Shown piece after piece: positions 26,023-34,269 of a stretch of 42,363 nt of DNA (position 1 is its first letter; every line of letters starts with the position of its first letter). This DNA is from Taibaiella sp. Lineage in GTDB: Bacteria; Bacteroidota; Bacteroidia; Chitinophagales; Chitinophagaceae. The notes beneath the pieces were generated by a model, which saw only the letters and a program-made list of their open reading frames with translations, was not told where the DNA came from and ran no database searches. The DNA lies in assembly GCA_021740995.1 (NCBI GenBank), contig JAIOYR010000028.1:1-42363 (forward strand). Reading direction: 5' to 3'. A program made the position numbers and the translations under genes.

Positions 26023-26448
26023 TTACGAAAAATCAGTTGCGTCAGGCAAAACATTTCTGATCAGGTCCTTTAGTATTGTTGCAGAAAATGGTTTGAGTGC
26101 AAATCCCTGTACTGTCTTATGTTCGTTTGCCCTGGATTTATCTGTACTACTGACAGAAGAAGATAGCATCCAAATCTTAATGTGAGATGTTATTAGTTCA
26201 TTTAGTTGTTCAAATTTGTCCAGAAAACTCCATCCGTCCATTACAGGCATATAGATGTCGAGCAGCAAAATGGTATACTCAGTTCCGATATTTACTTGGA
26301 ATTCTTCTTTTATGTATTCGATAGCTACTTCAGCATTGGTGAACTGAATAACGGATGAACCGGGGAATGTTTTTTCAATTATTCTGCGGGTCAGAATATT
26401 ATTAATGGGTACATCATCTATGAGTATAAATCTAAAGTTATTATTCAT
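26023..26448 (-). CDS. Single-domain response regulator (CheY-like receiver)
   Basis: A 141-residue stand-alone receiver domain. Acidic pocket Asp11-Asp12 (FILIDD), phosphoacceptor Asp64 (LLLDIYMPVMDGW), switch Ser96 (WMLSSS) and Lys119 (ALKPFS) are all present, so it should take up phosphate. There is no DNA-binding or output domain, so it must act through protein contact, as CheY or Spo0F do. The ATG at 26448 is preferred; one 8 codons upstream is also possible. The sensor without a kinase ATPase domain follows 57 bases downstream, suggesting one operon and a shared phosphorelay. A Bacteroidota-type promoter lies at 26511-26539. Confidence 0.92.
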   Translation of the reverse strand: MNNNFRFILIDDVPINNILTRRIIEKTFPGSSVIQFTNAEVAIEYIKEEFQVNIGTEYTILLLDIYMPVMDGWSFLDKFEQLNELITSHIKIWMLSSSVSSTDKSRANEHKTVQGFALKPFSATILKDLIRNVLPDATDFS

Positions 26449-26510
26449 TTTTTCATCTTCTATCTTTTGCACCGTATTCGTCAGAATTCATGTTTTGGTA
26501 CCAAGTTTCT

Positions 26511-26539
26511 CAAAACTACTAAATACATTCTATTTCCAA
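26511..26539 (-). promoter_or_regulatory. Promoter of the receiver/sensor operon
   Basis: On the minus strand, a -33 TTG (26537-26539) and TAGTTTTG (26511-26518) are separated by 18 bases, matching the Bacteroidota -33/-7 layout. The -7 box is 63 bases before the receiver ATG. Confidence 0.55.
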
Positions 26540-26605
26540 TAGTTCTATTATTGTAATGCGAAAAATGAATAAAGATTCGTTTACAGTGCTCTACTTTAGG
26601 CGCAT

Positions 26606-27226
26606 TTAATCATACACTTTTTTTGCCCAATTGATCGCAGGTTGCAGCCACCTGGGGTCGGCTTTGAATAGGAAACCATGTTTGCGGCCGGTATTGAGTT
26701 CTATTTCCTTATATCGGCCCACTTTGCTGCCTTTGGATTTTGGTATTCCTTTACAAGACTTACCTATAGCGTCGCTACCCTCATAAATGGATAGTACGTT
26801 GCCAAAATAACTGATGCCCGGCAAACCACTTTCACCGTTGCAAGAACCTATAAATACAAAATTTACCTGTTCATTCTTTAGCAATCCCGATACATATTGA
26901 GCAATGTAGCCACCTTTGGATGTGCCAACAACAGTGACGTCCGATGGTTTTATTCCTCTTGTAAGCAGGCTGTCTATTTGTTTTGCCACTTTAGCGGCAT
27001 AGGTTACTGCATCTGTGTTTGCAGGTCTTATCTCGCTAATTGTCTTAAGATGTGCTTCCTGAAAGGCGCTGAGAATTTGACGATATTCCACTTTCCCGTA
27101 CTCGGGATGCACGCCTTCTGTACCTGCTATTTCCAGATACATGTTGTGCAAAAAGAATACATATCCTTGTCCGTAAGTATTGCCAGTAGTTGCAAAGAGT
27201 AGCAATGCCATTATAGAATATTTCAT
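26606..27226 (-). CDS. Exported alpha/beta-hydrolase, small
   Basis: A 206-residue exported protein. Signal peptide 1-19 (MKYSIMALLLFATTGNTYG). The mature part has an alpha/beta-hydrolase pattern: a first strand with YVFFLHNMYLE, the nucleophile-elbow-like GTSKGGYIAQYV with Ser in GTSKGG, a later strand VNFVFIGSCNG, an acid candidate in YEGSDAIG, and a His in GRKHGFLF. The elbow has Lys next to the Ser instead of the more usual aromatic or Leu. The size is that of short dienelactone-hydrolase-like enzymes. Substrate unknown. It is monocistronic on the minus strand; the downstream receiver gene is 157 bases away. Confidence 0.72.
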   Translation of the reverse strand: MKYSIMALLLFATTGNTYGQGYVFFLHNMYLEIAGTEGVHPEYGKVEYRQILSAFQEAHLKTISEIRPANTDAVTYAAKVAKQIDSLLTRGIKPSDVTVVGTSKGGYIAQYVSGLLKNEQVNFVFIGSCNGESGLPGISYFGNVLSIYEGSDAIGKSCKGIPKSKGSKVGRYKEIELNTGRKHGFLFKADPRWLQPAINWAKKVYD

Positions 27227-27427
27227 TTTTTATAAATTTTGGTCGGTTATACTCGTTATCCTGCTTGAAATGCAGTAGATGAATATACCCCTGATTAGAG
27301 ATGCAAACATACAAAAGCAACAGGGCTATACACAAAAGGAAAGGACTACTCTTTTGTTCTATAGACTGCTATTTGTAACTATTGTTTTCAGTTTGGTATG
27401 AAAAAGCTACTTTTGCAGCCCGGTACC

Positions 27428-27499
27428 GGCCACGTAGTACAATGGATAGTATAAGAGTTTCCGAAGCTCCAGATCCAGGTTCGATTCCTGGCGAGGCCA
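27428..27499 (+). tRNA. tRNA-Arg(CCG)
   Basis: A 72-base cloverleaf. The acceptor arms are GGCCACG and CGAGGCC (one A-A mismatch at pair 5-68) with discriminator A73. The D arm is GTAC/GTAT with loop AATGGATA (A20 is an arginine identity base). The anticodon loop TTCCGAA gives CCG. The T arm is CCAGG-TTCGATT-CCTGG. CCA is not encoded, as is usual in this phylum. The anticodon stem has G-U and A-C end pairs, so folding is a little weak; a covariance-model search would confirm the isotype. Confidence 0.88.
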
Positions 27500-27509
27500 C
27501 AAAAAAATG

Positions 27510-27587
27510 AGAGCGAAGTGCGGGAGCTGAGTGCGCCCATGTTTCGCTCTTGTTCTTTTCTTCCGCTCCCGCACTTTTCTTCGCTCT
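27510..27587. repeat. Imperfect long inverted repeat 11 bases after the tRNA
   Basis: Outer arms AGAGCGAAG (27510-27518) and CTTCGCTCT (27579-27587) and inner arms TGCGGGAGC (27519-27527) and GCTCCCGCA (27565-27573) are each 9-bp perfect complements, with a 5-base bulge (27574-27578) on the right side. The loop (27528-27564) holds a further CGCTCT copy that can compete for the left arm. It could be the tRNA terminator/processing structure or a remnant repeat; there is no T run directly after the stem. Confidence 0.65.
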
Positions 27588-27736
27588 AAATACATTTTTG
27601 CAATCAGAAGGGCCATTTCCGCATAGTTCTACCTACTTCCCTTTGTTTACACACTTTAAAGACTATCAGGTGCAATAGTGTGATATCCGCAGGAAGATCT
27701 CTTTGTTCTGTCTCCTTTATTCCTTAATATAGCAGC

Positions 27737-29371
27737 ATGTATGCGTCTGACAAAGTTGCCGCTCCCGGCATTGCTAAGTGGTACAGCAATCATAAGTTGC
27801 TGCTGTTCCTTATTTGGGTGGTACTAACCGCTATCAATATCAATAAGGCGTTTCATATAGATGACACCTTTCATTTAGCGGTTGCGAAATGGCTTATTCA
27901 GTACCCGCTTACGCCTATGTCGGGTACGGTAATATGGTTCGAAGATCCGGAGCCATTCAGTAGCGCCAGCCAGCCACCTCTCTACTTTTACCTGATAGCA
28001 ATATGGGGCAGGATTTTCGGGTTTTCAGAGATAATGCTACATCTCATGCAGTCTTTCTTTACGTTTGGTTGCATTTTCCTGTTTTACAGAATTATAAAAC
28101 TATTCAATGAAAAGTATGCTTTGACTTTTACTGTATTGTTTGCATTTAATCCAGCCTTTATTGTCAATCAGAATCTGATGACAGATGTTCCATTGCTATT
28201 TTGCCTTCTATCTTTTATTTATACGCTTATTAATGTACGGTTAGGTTCCGACCTGAAAAGATTTGTTAGTGCTGCAATTATACTAAGTGTCGGTCTATTG
28301 ATAAAATATACATTACTGCCCATGGTTTTTGTATTGGTACTGGCTATTCTTTATGAGCGCAAGTACTGGTATCTTTTTGTGGTATTGATTCCTGTGCTAT
28401 TTCTGGGACTTTGGTCAGTTTGGAATTATTACGAATTTGGTTCTGTTCATCTACTTAACAGAGGTGGGCGTATGTCCTGGGAAAACATAGTGAAGAAAAG
28501 CGAGTCCTTCATTTTGTGTATGGGTGCTATTTTTTTTCTGCCTGTGTTTCTTTTACATAAATTCTTTCCTGCATCTAGAGTATTATATGCTTTAGCAATC
28601 ACTGGAAGTTTTTCGATACCCATATTTCTTGTTCTTGTCTATTTCGATGTTATATCTGAAGCTAAGTCAACAGAAATAATAGGTGAAGTGTTTTTGGCGA
28701 ATGGTAAATTTATATTGATTACTTTGTTATTTAGCTTGTATTTACACTTCAATAAAACCAAAGTACACTTAAGACAAAGAGTGATTGTGGTATATGTTTG
28801 GTTGGTCTCTATTGCAATGTTTGTTATTTTATTTTCACCTTCTGTCGCTACGCGCCACATACTGCTGCTGGTACCGGCAATACTGATTATACTATCTATA
28901 TATTGGGATAAGGTAACCGCGCAGGTAAGAAAAATCGCTATCGCTGGTACTTTTATATCTGGTGTTCTAATTGGCATATCTGATTGGCAATTTGCTGATT
29001 TTTACAGGCGTGCAGCACTCGATGTAAGAAAACACGCAGGTACTGCGGGGAAGATATGGTGTGTGGGGCACTGGGGCTGGCAGTGGTATTGTGGTTTACA
29101 AGATTTAGAGGCACTAAGTACCCACACATCCACCGTAAAGAAGGGCGACTATATAGTAATGCCCACCCATATTTCCAGACAAGATACGCGAGAAATAGAT
29201 CTGACTGAAGTAAAGTCATATTCTTATGCTCCGGGTATATTCAGTTTTATATCGGTAAGCAGGTTTGCTGGTTTTTATGCTACTAGCCGCAATGAAATCC
29301 CCTGGAATCTCTCTAAAGAGCCGATAGATAAGATTATTATTTACAGAGTTAACAGCAATCATCCTAAGTAG
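27737..29371 (+). CDS. GT-C type glycosyltransferase (PMT_2/ArnT-like)
   Basis: A 544-residue integral membrane enzyme that would move a sugar from a polyprenyl-phosphate donor to a periplasmic acceptor. About eleven to twelve membrane helices are visible. The first external loop has the metal/catalytic acid pair Asp42-Asp43 in HIDDTFHLAVAKW, typical of GT-C enzymes of the GT39/GT83 class. Further family-like segments are SSASQPPLYFYLIAIWG in the same loop and NPAFIVNQNLMTDVPLLF. The C-terminal 110 residues form a soluble periplasmic domain. Acceptor and donor are unknown. It is downstream of tRNA-Arg, with a 237-base gap, and convergent with a class V aminotransferase. Confidence 0.82.
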   Translation: MYASDKVAAPGIAKWYSNHKLLLFLIWVVLTAININKAFHIDDTFHLAVAKWLIQYPLTPMSGTVIWFEDPEPFSSASQPPLYFYLIAIWGRIFGFSEIMLHLMQSFFTFGCIFLFYRIIKLFNEKYALTFTVLFAFNPAFIVNQNLMTDVPLLFCLLSFIYTLINVRLGSDLKRFVSAAIILSVGLLIKYTLLPMVFVLVLAILYERKYWYLFVVLIPVLFLGLWSVWNYYEFGSVHLLNRGGRMSWENIVKKSESFILCMGAIFFLPVFLLHKFFPASRVLYALAITGSFSIPIFLVLVYFDVISEAKSTEIIGEVFLANGKFILITLLFSLYLHFNKTKVHLRQRVIVVYVWLVSIAMFVILFSPSVATRHILLLVPAILIILSIYWDKVTAQVRKIAIAGTFISGVLIGISDWQFADFYRRAALDVRKHAGTAGKIWCVGHWGWQWYCGLQDLEALSTHTSTVKKGDYIVMPTHISRQDTREIDLTEVKSYSYAPGIFSFISVSRFAGFYATSRNEIPWNLSKEPIDKIIIYRVNSNHPK

Positions 29372-29437
29372 TGCTTATTTGTAAGCAACTTATGCAAAGT
29401 GTAAGGCTTTCTGGAAAAATAAAATTCCAACAATTCT

Positions 29438-30718
29438 CTATCCTATTGCTTTCTTCACCACTTCCATAAGCATGTCTACTTCTTCTTTGCTATTGTAAAT
29501 ATGAGTAGATACCCTTAGCGAGTTAAGTCCGTTTTCATTAACACCACGAATGCGTATTTTCTTTTCGCTGCACATATTGAAGAATTTCTGGAAATCCACT
29601 CCTTTTACCCTGAAGCCGTTTACAGCACAACGAGAACGTTCCTCTGTAGGGGTTATCAGCTCTACCTTATCTCCAAAAGCCAGCAGACTGTCTTGTGTGT
29701 ATTTGCCCAGATATTTAAGCCGGTTATAGATGTTTTGAGCTCCTATAGATTCTATAAAGTCGATAGCAGCAATTACCCCTGCATAGAGCCCGTTTGACTG
29801 TGTGCCGGCATAGTATCTGTGTGCATTGGGGGTATAGTCGCTGGTCGTAGCAGGCGTAGTCATCAGGTCCCACTTGCCATTATCGCTGCCGGCACCTACA
29901 GTATAGGTCTGCAGCACATCCTGAAATTCTTTGCGGATATAGAGAAATCCGGTGCCCTTGGGTCCCAGCATCCACTTGTGCGAGCAACTTGCGTAGGTAT
30001 CACAACCCATATCGTGCAGATCCAGTGGTATCATTCCAGGGCCATGTGCACCATCTATTATAGAAAACATTTTTTTGTCGCGCGCCAGTGTACAAATCTC
30101 CTTTATAGGAAGAATCTGCCCTTGTGTGCACGGAATATGTGGTGTAGCTATTGCCTTGGTTTTTTTGCTAATTACATCATTTATGCGGGTAAGCGTCTCG
30201 GCAGCAGTAGGGGCGGGGGTGTAGGTCCTCACTACTATGCCATGTAATTTCTGCCGGTTCATCCATGGCATTGCATTGCCGGAATGTTCGTGAGTAGTGA
30301 TGATTACTTCATCACCTTTTTGCAGAGGGATGCCCCAGCATCCTATATTGATTCCATCAGTTACATTGTGCGTTAGAGCAATTTCTTCCTTTGTGGCATT
30401 TACAAATTTTGCCAGTTTTATTACAGTGTCTTCCCAGTTGCCATACTGACCGTTCATGTCGTTTTCCATCATTCCGGCTTTCACTGCCTCTATTACCGGG
30501 TAGGGCGATGGACCAAATGTGCCATTGTTAAGGTAGGTAAGGTCTTTAGACAATGGAAACATCATGCGCACATTGTGCCACCATGCATCATCGTTTTCAT
30601 CAATGTTCTTGCCATCGGTTTTTATCTGGGCCGATGCGGCCATGGCTTGCATTTCGCTCAGCGACAATGCTGCCAATACGGTGGCAGACCTTAAGAAATT
30701 TCTACGGGAAAAGTACAT
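29438..30718 (-). CDS. Exported PLP-dependent aminotransferase class V family protein
   Basis: A 426-residue fold-type I PLP enzyme related to isopenicillin-N epimerase and cysteine desulfurases. The Schiff-base lysine is Lys248 (SCSHKWMLGPKG). Asp222 (IDGAHGPGM) binds the pyridine nitrogen. THEHSGNAMPW and LTHNVTDGINI supply cofactor contacts. The N-terminus (YFSRRNFLRSATVLAALSLS) has a twin-arginine motif and hydrophobic core, suggesting Tat export with cofactor bound. The region between the lysine and the C-terminus lacks the conserved cysteine loop of SufS/IscS, so a desulfurase role is unlikely. Substrate not known. It is 135 bases from the convergent guaB terminator and faces the GT-C gene. 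Confidence 0.85.
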   Translation of the reverse strand: MYFSRRNFLRSATVLAALSLSEMQAMAASAQIKTDGKNIDENDDAWWHNVRMMFPLSKDLTYLNNGTFGPSPYPVIEAVKAGMMENDMNGQYGNWEDTVIKLAKFVNATKEEIALTHNVTDGINIGCWGIPLQKGDEVIITTHEHSGNAMPWMNRQKLHGIVVRTYTPAPTAAETLTRINDVISKKTKAIATPHIPCTQGQILPIKEICTLARDKKMFSIIDGAHGPGMIPLDLHDMGCDTYASCSHKWMLGPKGTGFLYIRKEFQDVLQTYTVGAGSDNGKWDLMTTPATTSDYTPNAHRYYAGTQSNGLYAGVIAAIDFIESIGAQNIYNRLKYLGKYTQDSLLAFGDKVELITPTEERSRCAVNGFRVKGVDFQKFFNMCSEKKIRIRGVNENGLNSLRVSTHIYNSKEEVDMLMEVVKKAIG

Positions 30719-30790
30719 TTTTCAACTGTTGGGTTTATAAATGTACAAAAAAACAGGAATAGGTAATTATTTACTGTAACTAATTTTTTA

Positions 30791-30832
30791 TAAAAAAAAG
30801 GGTTTGACACCTTTCTGAAAAGCTGTCAAACC
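30791..30832 (-). terminator. Terminator of guaB
   Basis: Arms GGTTTGACA (30801-30809) and TGTCAAACC (30824-30832) are exact complements. An A run at 30792-30799 becomes a T run on the minus strand, just after the guaB stop. Confidence 0.8.
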
Positions 30833-30853
30833 TGAATCTAGAAATGTAAGGTG

Positions 30854-32323
30854 CTACCTGCTGTAGTTTGGTGCTTCCTTAGTTATCACCACATCGTGTG
30901 GATGGCTCTCTGCCATACTCGCCGGGGTGATACGTACAAACTGTGAGTTGTTTTGCAGTGCGGCTATATCTTTAGCTCCACAATAGCCCATACCTGCACG
31001 GAGACCTCCTACAAATTGTTGTACCACCTCGCTCAGTTGACCTTTGTAAGGTACTCTCCCTACTATGCCTTCGGGTACCAGTTTTTTTATGTCGGCTTCC
31101 ATGTCTTGAAAATAGCGGTCTTTGGAGCCCTCTTGCATCGCCTCTACCGAGCCCATGCCCCTGTAAGATTTGAATTTACGACCTTCATAGATGATGGTTT
31201 CGCCGGGGCTTTCTTCAGTGCCTGCAAATATAGAGCCTGCCATCACACAGGAAGCACCGGCAGCTATAGCTTTCACCATATCTCCCGTATAGCGAATGCC
31301 GCCATCTGCTATCACCGGTATTCCCGTTTTTTTAAGGGCATTGGCTGCTTCCATTATGGCTGTGAGTTGGGGGGCTCCTGCGCCTGTTACCACACGGGTT
31401 GTGCAAATAGAGCCCGGACCTACACCAACCTTTACAGCATCAGCACCAGCATCAGCAAGCGCTTTTGCGCCAGCTGCTGTGGCTACATTTCCGGCTATAA
31501 TGGGTATGGTCTTGAATGCTTTTTTTACTGCTTTTACGGCATCTATCACGCCCTTAGAGTGTCCGTGAGCGCTATCTAGTGTGATGACATCTACGCCAGC
31601 GTTCTTCAGCGCATCTACACGGTCCAGTATATCGGCAGTGATGCCAATTGCGGCACCTGCTACCAGTCTGCCCATAGTGTCTTTGCATGAATATGGGTGG
31701 CTTTTCAGTTGTATCGTGTCGCGGAAGGTGATTAACCCTATAAGTTTACCTTTTTTGTCTACTATAGGTAGTTTTTCTATTTTATATTGTTCCAGTATGC
31801 GCTCTGCTTTTTGCATGTCGGTACCAAGTGGGGCTGTTACCAGCCGGTCCTTGGTCATTACCTCGCTTACTTTCTTTTTGTTGTTTTTCTCAAAGCGCAA
31901 ATCCCTGTTCGTCAGTATGCCTACCAGCAGGAAGTTGGCATCAACAATAGGTATGCCACCTATACGGTTCTCCTTCATTATTTTCAGCGCATCTCCCACC
32001 GTTGCATCCGGACGTAAGGTTATAGGGTCGAGGATGAGTCCGTTTTCAGAGCGTTTTACTTTGCGCACCTGATCTGCCTGGCGCTCAATACTCATGTTTT
32101 TATGCAGGATGCCAATACCGCCTTCGCGTGATAAAGCAATTGCCAATGGTGCCTCTGTAACGGTATCCATTGCAGCAGATACCATTGGTATGTTTATGCG
32201 GATGTCTTTGGTGATGTTTGCTGAAATATTTACTTCGCGTGGAAGTACTTCGGAGTAAGCGGGCATGAGCAATACATCATCAAATGTGAGCCCTTCACCG
32301 TAAAACTTAGATTTTATTGCCAT
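30854..32323 (-). CDS. guaB: IMP dehydrogenase
   Basis: Oxidises IMP to XMP with NAD+, the committed step of GMP synthesis; cytosolic tetramer. The 489 residues show the full barrel ([18 protein letters not shown] near the N-terminus, [12 protein letters not shown], and [15 protein letters not shown] with catalytic Cys307). A Bateman pair of CBS domains is inserted at about 93-205 ([29 protein letters not shown]), and the flap motif is [13 protein letters not shown] 32323 ([11 protein letters not shown]) is chosen because the family starts close to [11 protein letters not shown]. An upstream ATG at 32341 lies beyond the promoter -7 box. The transcript may be leaderless (see promoter entry). 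Confidence 0.96.
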   Translation of the reverse strand: MAIKSKFYGEGLTFDDVLLMPAYSEVLPREVNISANITKDIRINIPMVSAAMDTVTEAPLAIALSREGGIGILHKNMSIERQADQVRKVKRSENGLILDPITLRPDATVGDALKIMKENRIGGIPIVDANFLLVGILTNRDLRFEKNNKKKVSEVMTKDRLVTAPLGTDMQKAERILEQYKIEKLPIVDKKGKLIGLITFRDTIQLKSHPYSCKDTMGRLVAGAAIGITADILDRVDALKNAGVDVITLDSAHGHSKGVIDAVKAVKKAFKTIPIIAGNVATAAGAKALADAGADAVKVGVGPGSICTTRVVTGAGAPQLTAIMEAANALKKTGIPVIADGGIRYTGDMVKAIAAGASCVMAGSIFAGTEESPGETIIYEGRKFKSYRGMGSVEAMQEGSKDRYFQDMEADIKKLVPEGIVGRVPYKGQLSEVVQQFVGGLRAGMGYCGAKDIAALQNNSQFVRITPASMAESHPHDVVITKEAPNYSR

Positions 32324-32326
32324 GCA

Positions 32327-32357
32327 CAAAGATAAGTGCATTTATGAAATCTGCAAA
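32327..32357 (-). promoter_or_regulatory. Strong Bacteroidota promoter at the guaB start codon
   Basis: On the minus strand TTTG (32354-32357) and TATCTTTG (32327-32334) are exactly 19 bases apart, a near-ideal -33/-7 pair. The -7 box ends only three bases before the A of the guaB ATG, so transcription should begin at or next to the start codon. Confidence 0.7.
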
Positions 32358-32385
32358 ATCAGAAATTCTGATTACGTGAATAAGT

Positions 32386-33127
32386 CTACAAAACTTTCAG
32401 GAGAAAGGTAGATATCAGCCCCAGAGCCAAAACCCCAAGCGCTATTTTTGCTATCAGTTTGATTTTGGGGTCAGCAGTATTTGAAACAATGATCGAAATG
32501 CTGTCTCCGACTATAATAAAGCCCATGGTAGTGCCGCATATTGCCAGCACTTTTTAATTTTCGATTAGCGCTGCACAAGCACCACAAACCAAAGATAGAA
32601 GTATAAATACGTTTCTCAAAAGTGCAGTGATAGGCTTAGCATCAGCGGCCGATATGGGTTTTATAGCATTGAGTGCATCCTCCAGTTTTGTCTTTTTTTT
32701 TATCTATGTTTTTGCGGATTCTGATGAATTTCCGGCCACTCCTGCTGACAATGGTTAAAGAACCGTCTTTTGCTGCCGATATGATGCCGATGTTGCTCTT
32801 TTCTATACTTACTCCGGCCTTGTGCATAGCTACATCTGCTACTGCCTCTTCAGTAATGGTAAGTCAGTAGCTGCCAAGGTATTCAGCATTCGCCTTTACC
32901 GACTGCCGCCAAACCACTACGAGGACAAGAGTATTAAGTAAAGCAGTTGCGGGTACTGTATAATCGCCTGCTTGTACTTTTCCTTCAGACAAGAAGTATA
33001 ATACTAAAACAACAACACAGCCGGAAATAGCCATCAGCGGTAGCAATACCCTGATTCGCCACAGTATTTTACGGGCTTCATTTTCATTTATATTAAACTC
33101 CTGCTTGCTCTTGGTGTAAGGCGGCAA
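32386..33127 (-). pseudogene. Decayed membrane protein with PH-like domain (two stops and one frameshift)
   Basis: One reading frame runs along these 742 bases (247 codons plus one extra base) with three lesions. After 87 codons there is an in-frame TGA (32864-32866) within a PH-like segment: ...AEYLGSY, stop, LTITEEAVADVAMHKAG. An A9 homopolymer (32693-32701 on the minus strand) adds one base; deleting it restores KLEDALNAIKPISAAD. A TAA (32554-32556) then splits the C-terminal membrane part (ALLRNVFILLSLVCGACAAL, then KVLAICGTTMGFIIVGDS). The whole is an N-terminal two-helix region, a PH-like beta domain, and a C-terminal hydrophobic region. The start codon would be TTG and overlaps a -7-like box. 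Sequencing error could explain one lesion, hardly all three. Confidence 0.78.
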
Positions 33128-33272
33128 AAATAGCTGTTTATTCAGGAATAGTTTGGGTTCAGACTATTAGTAACGTAGCTGCGGAACGTGACCTTCGTTA
33201 CTGTCGATAAATCAAATTATTCTTCTGCTTCTGAGCGATTCTGTCTGGTTAACAGCGTAAATTGCATGTACT

Positions 33273-34253
33273 ATGAGCAACATAAAAAATATAGGAATAA
33301 TGACATCGGGTGGTGATAGCCCCGGTATGAATGCAGCTATACGTGCGGTAGTGCGTACTGGTATCTATCATGGCATGAATGTATTTGGTATCAGGCGGGG
33401 TTATCAGGGAATGATAGAGGGTGATATTTATAAGATGCACACCACTGATGTGTCTAACATTATACAACGTGGTGGCACGATATTAAAGACTGCCCGCAGT
33501 AAGGAGTTTATGACCGGTGAAGGTATGGCAAAGGCATACAACGAACTGAAAAAACATAGTATAGAAGGACTGGTACTGATAGGTGGCGATGGCACCTTTA
33601 GGGGGGCTGTGAAGTTTTTCGAGCAATACACTATGCCGGCAGTGGGTTTGCCGGGCACTATCGATAAAGACCTTGCCGGTACCGACTTTACAATCGGGTT
33701 TGACACAGCGGTGAACACCGCAGTAGCAGCGATAGATAAAATTCGGGATACGGCAGAGGCACATGACCGAATATTTATAGTAGAACTCATGGGTCGCGAT
33801 GCCGGGTATATTGCCCTCAATAGTGGCATATCTTGTGGTGCAGAAGACATACTGATACCGGAAACAGTAACAAACATAGATGAGGTGCTGGACAAAATAG
33901 CGGCAGGAGAGCGCCGCAAAAAAACGGTGCAGCTAATAGTGGTAGCAGAGGGCGACGACTATGGCGGTGCAAAAGAAGTGCATGAAAGTATATCAAAGCG
34001 CTTCCCGGAGCTGGATGTAAGAAGCTGCATTCTGGGGCACATTCAGCGCGGTGGTTCGCCCACGTATGCCGACAGGGTACTTGCCAGCAGGCTGGGACAT
34101 GCTGCGGTTAATGCTCTTAGGGCGGGCAATACACAGGTAATGGCAGGTATTATGAATAACGAAGTAGCTTTTACACCGTTTGATAAAGTGGTGAAAGGCA
34201 ATATGCCGATAAGCGAAGATATGCTGGATATGATAAGGGTACTAAGTGTATAA
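33273..34253 (+). CDS. pfkA: 6-phosphofructokinase, ATP-dependent
   Basis: Phosphorylates fructose-6-phosphate to the 1,6-bisphosphate, the control step of glycolysis; cytosolic tetramer. The 326-residue protein has GIMTSGGDSPGMNAAIR at the N-terminus and IGGDGTFRGA (Gly after GGD, the ATP-type residue, not the Asp of PPi enzymes). The catalytic loop GTIDKDLAGTDFTIGFDTA has Asp131 as base. The family usually has Asn at the place of Lys132 (TIDND), so this is a small departure. GRDAGYIAL, GGAKEVHE and LGHIQRGGSPT carry sugar-phosphate and effector contacts. Its stop lies 16 bases from the stop of the convergent lptC gene. Confidence 0.95.
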   Translation: MSNIKNIGIMTSGGDSPGMNAAIRAVVRTGIYHGMNVFGIRRGYQGMIEGDIYKMHTTDVSNIIQRGGTILKTARSKEFMTGEGMAKAYNELKKHSIEGLVLIGGDGTFRGAVKFFEQYTMPAVGLPGTIDKDLAGTDFTIGFDTAVNTAVAAIDKIRDTAEAHDRIFIVELMGRDAGYIALNSGISCGAEDILIPETVTNIDEVLDKIAAGERRKKTVQLIVVAEGDDYGGAKEVHESISKRFPELDVRSCILGHIQRGGSPTYADRVLASRLGHAAVNALRAGNTQVMAGIMNNEVAFTPFDKVVKGNMPISEDMLDMIRVLSV

Positions 34254-34269
34254 AACGCTTGTAAAATTA

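Noticed and set aside
27407-27616. A 69-codon minus-strand frame across the tRNA-Arg gene
   Set aside because: It is the antisense translation of the tRNA (RQESNLDLELRKLLYYPLYY type), a spurious peptide seen wherever this tRNA occurs.
29372-29387. A small hairpin (TGCTTA/TAAGCA) after the GT-C gene as terminator
   Set aside because: Only 6 bp and no T run, so not called.
32642-32827. A separate 61-residue protein on the minus strand
   Set aside because: It is in frame with the preceding 87-codon frame across a TGA and loses frame at A9; it is a fragment of the pseudogene.
32864-32866. TGA as a recoded (selenocysteine or tryptophan) codon in the PH-like protein
   Set aside because: The same locus also has a TAA and a frameshift, so simple decay explains it better; no SECIS-like hairpin follows.
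33169-33202. Inverted repeat AGTAACG/CGTTACT before pfkA
   Set aside because: Seven base pairs over a 20-base loop; too weak to name as a regulator site.
33428-33919. A 163-codon minus-strand frame inside pfkA
   Set aside because: Antisense shadow of a conserved enzyme gene.
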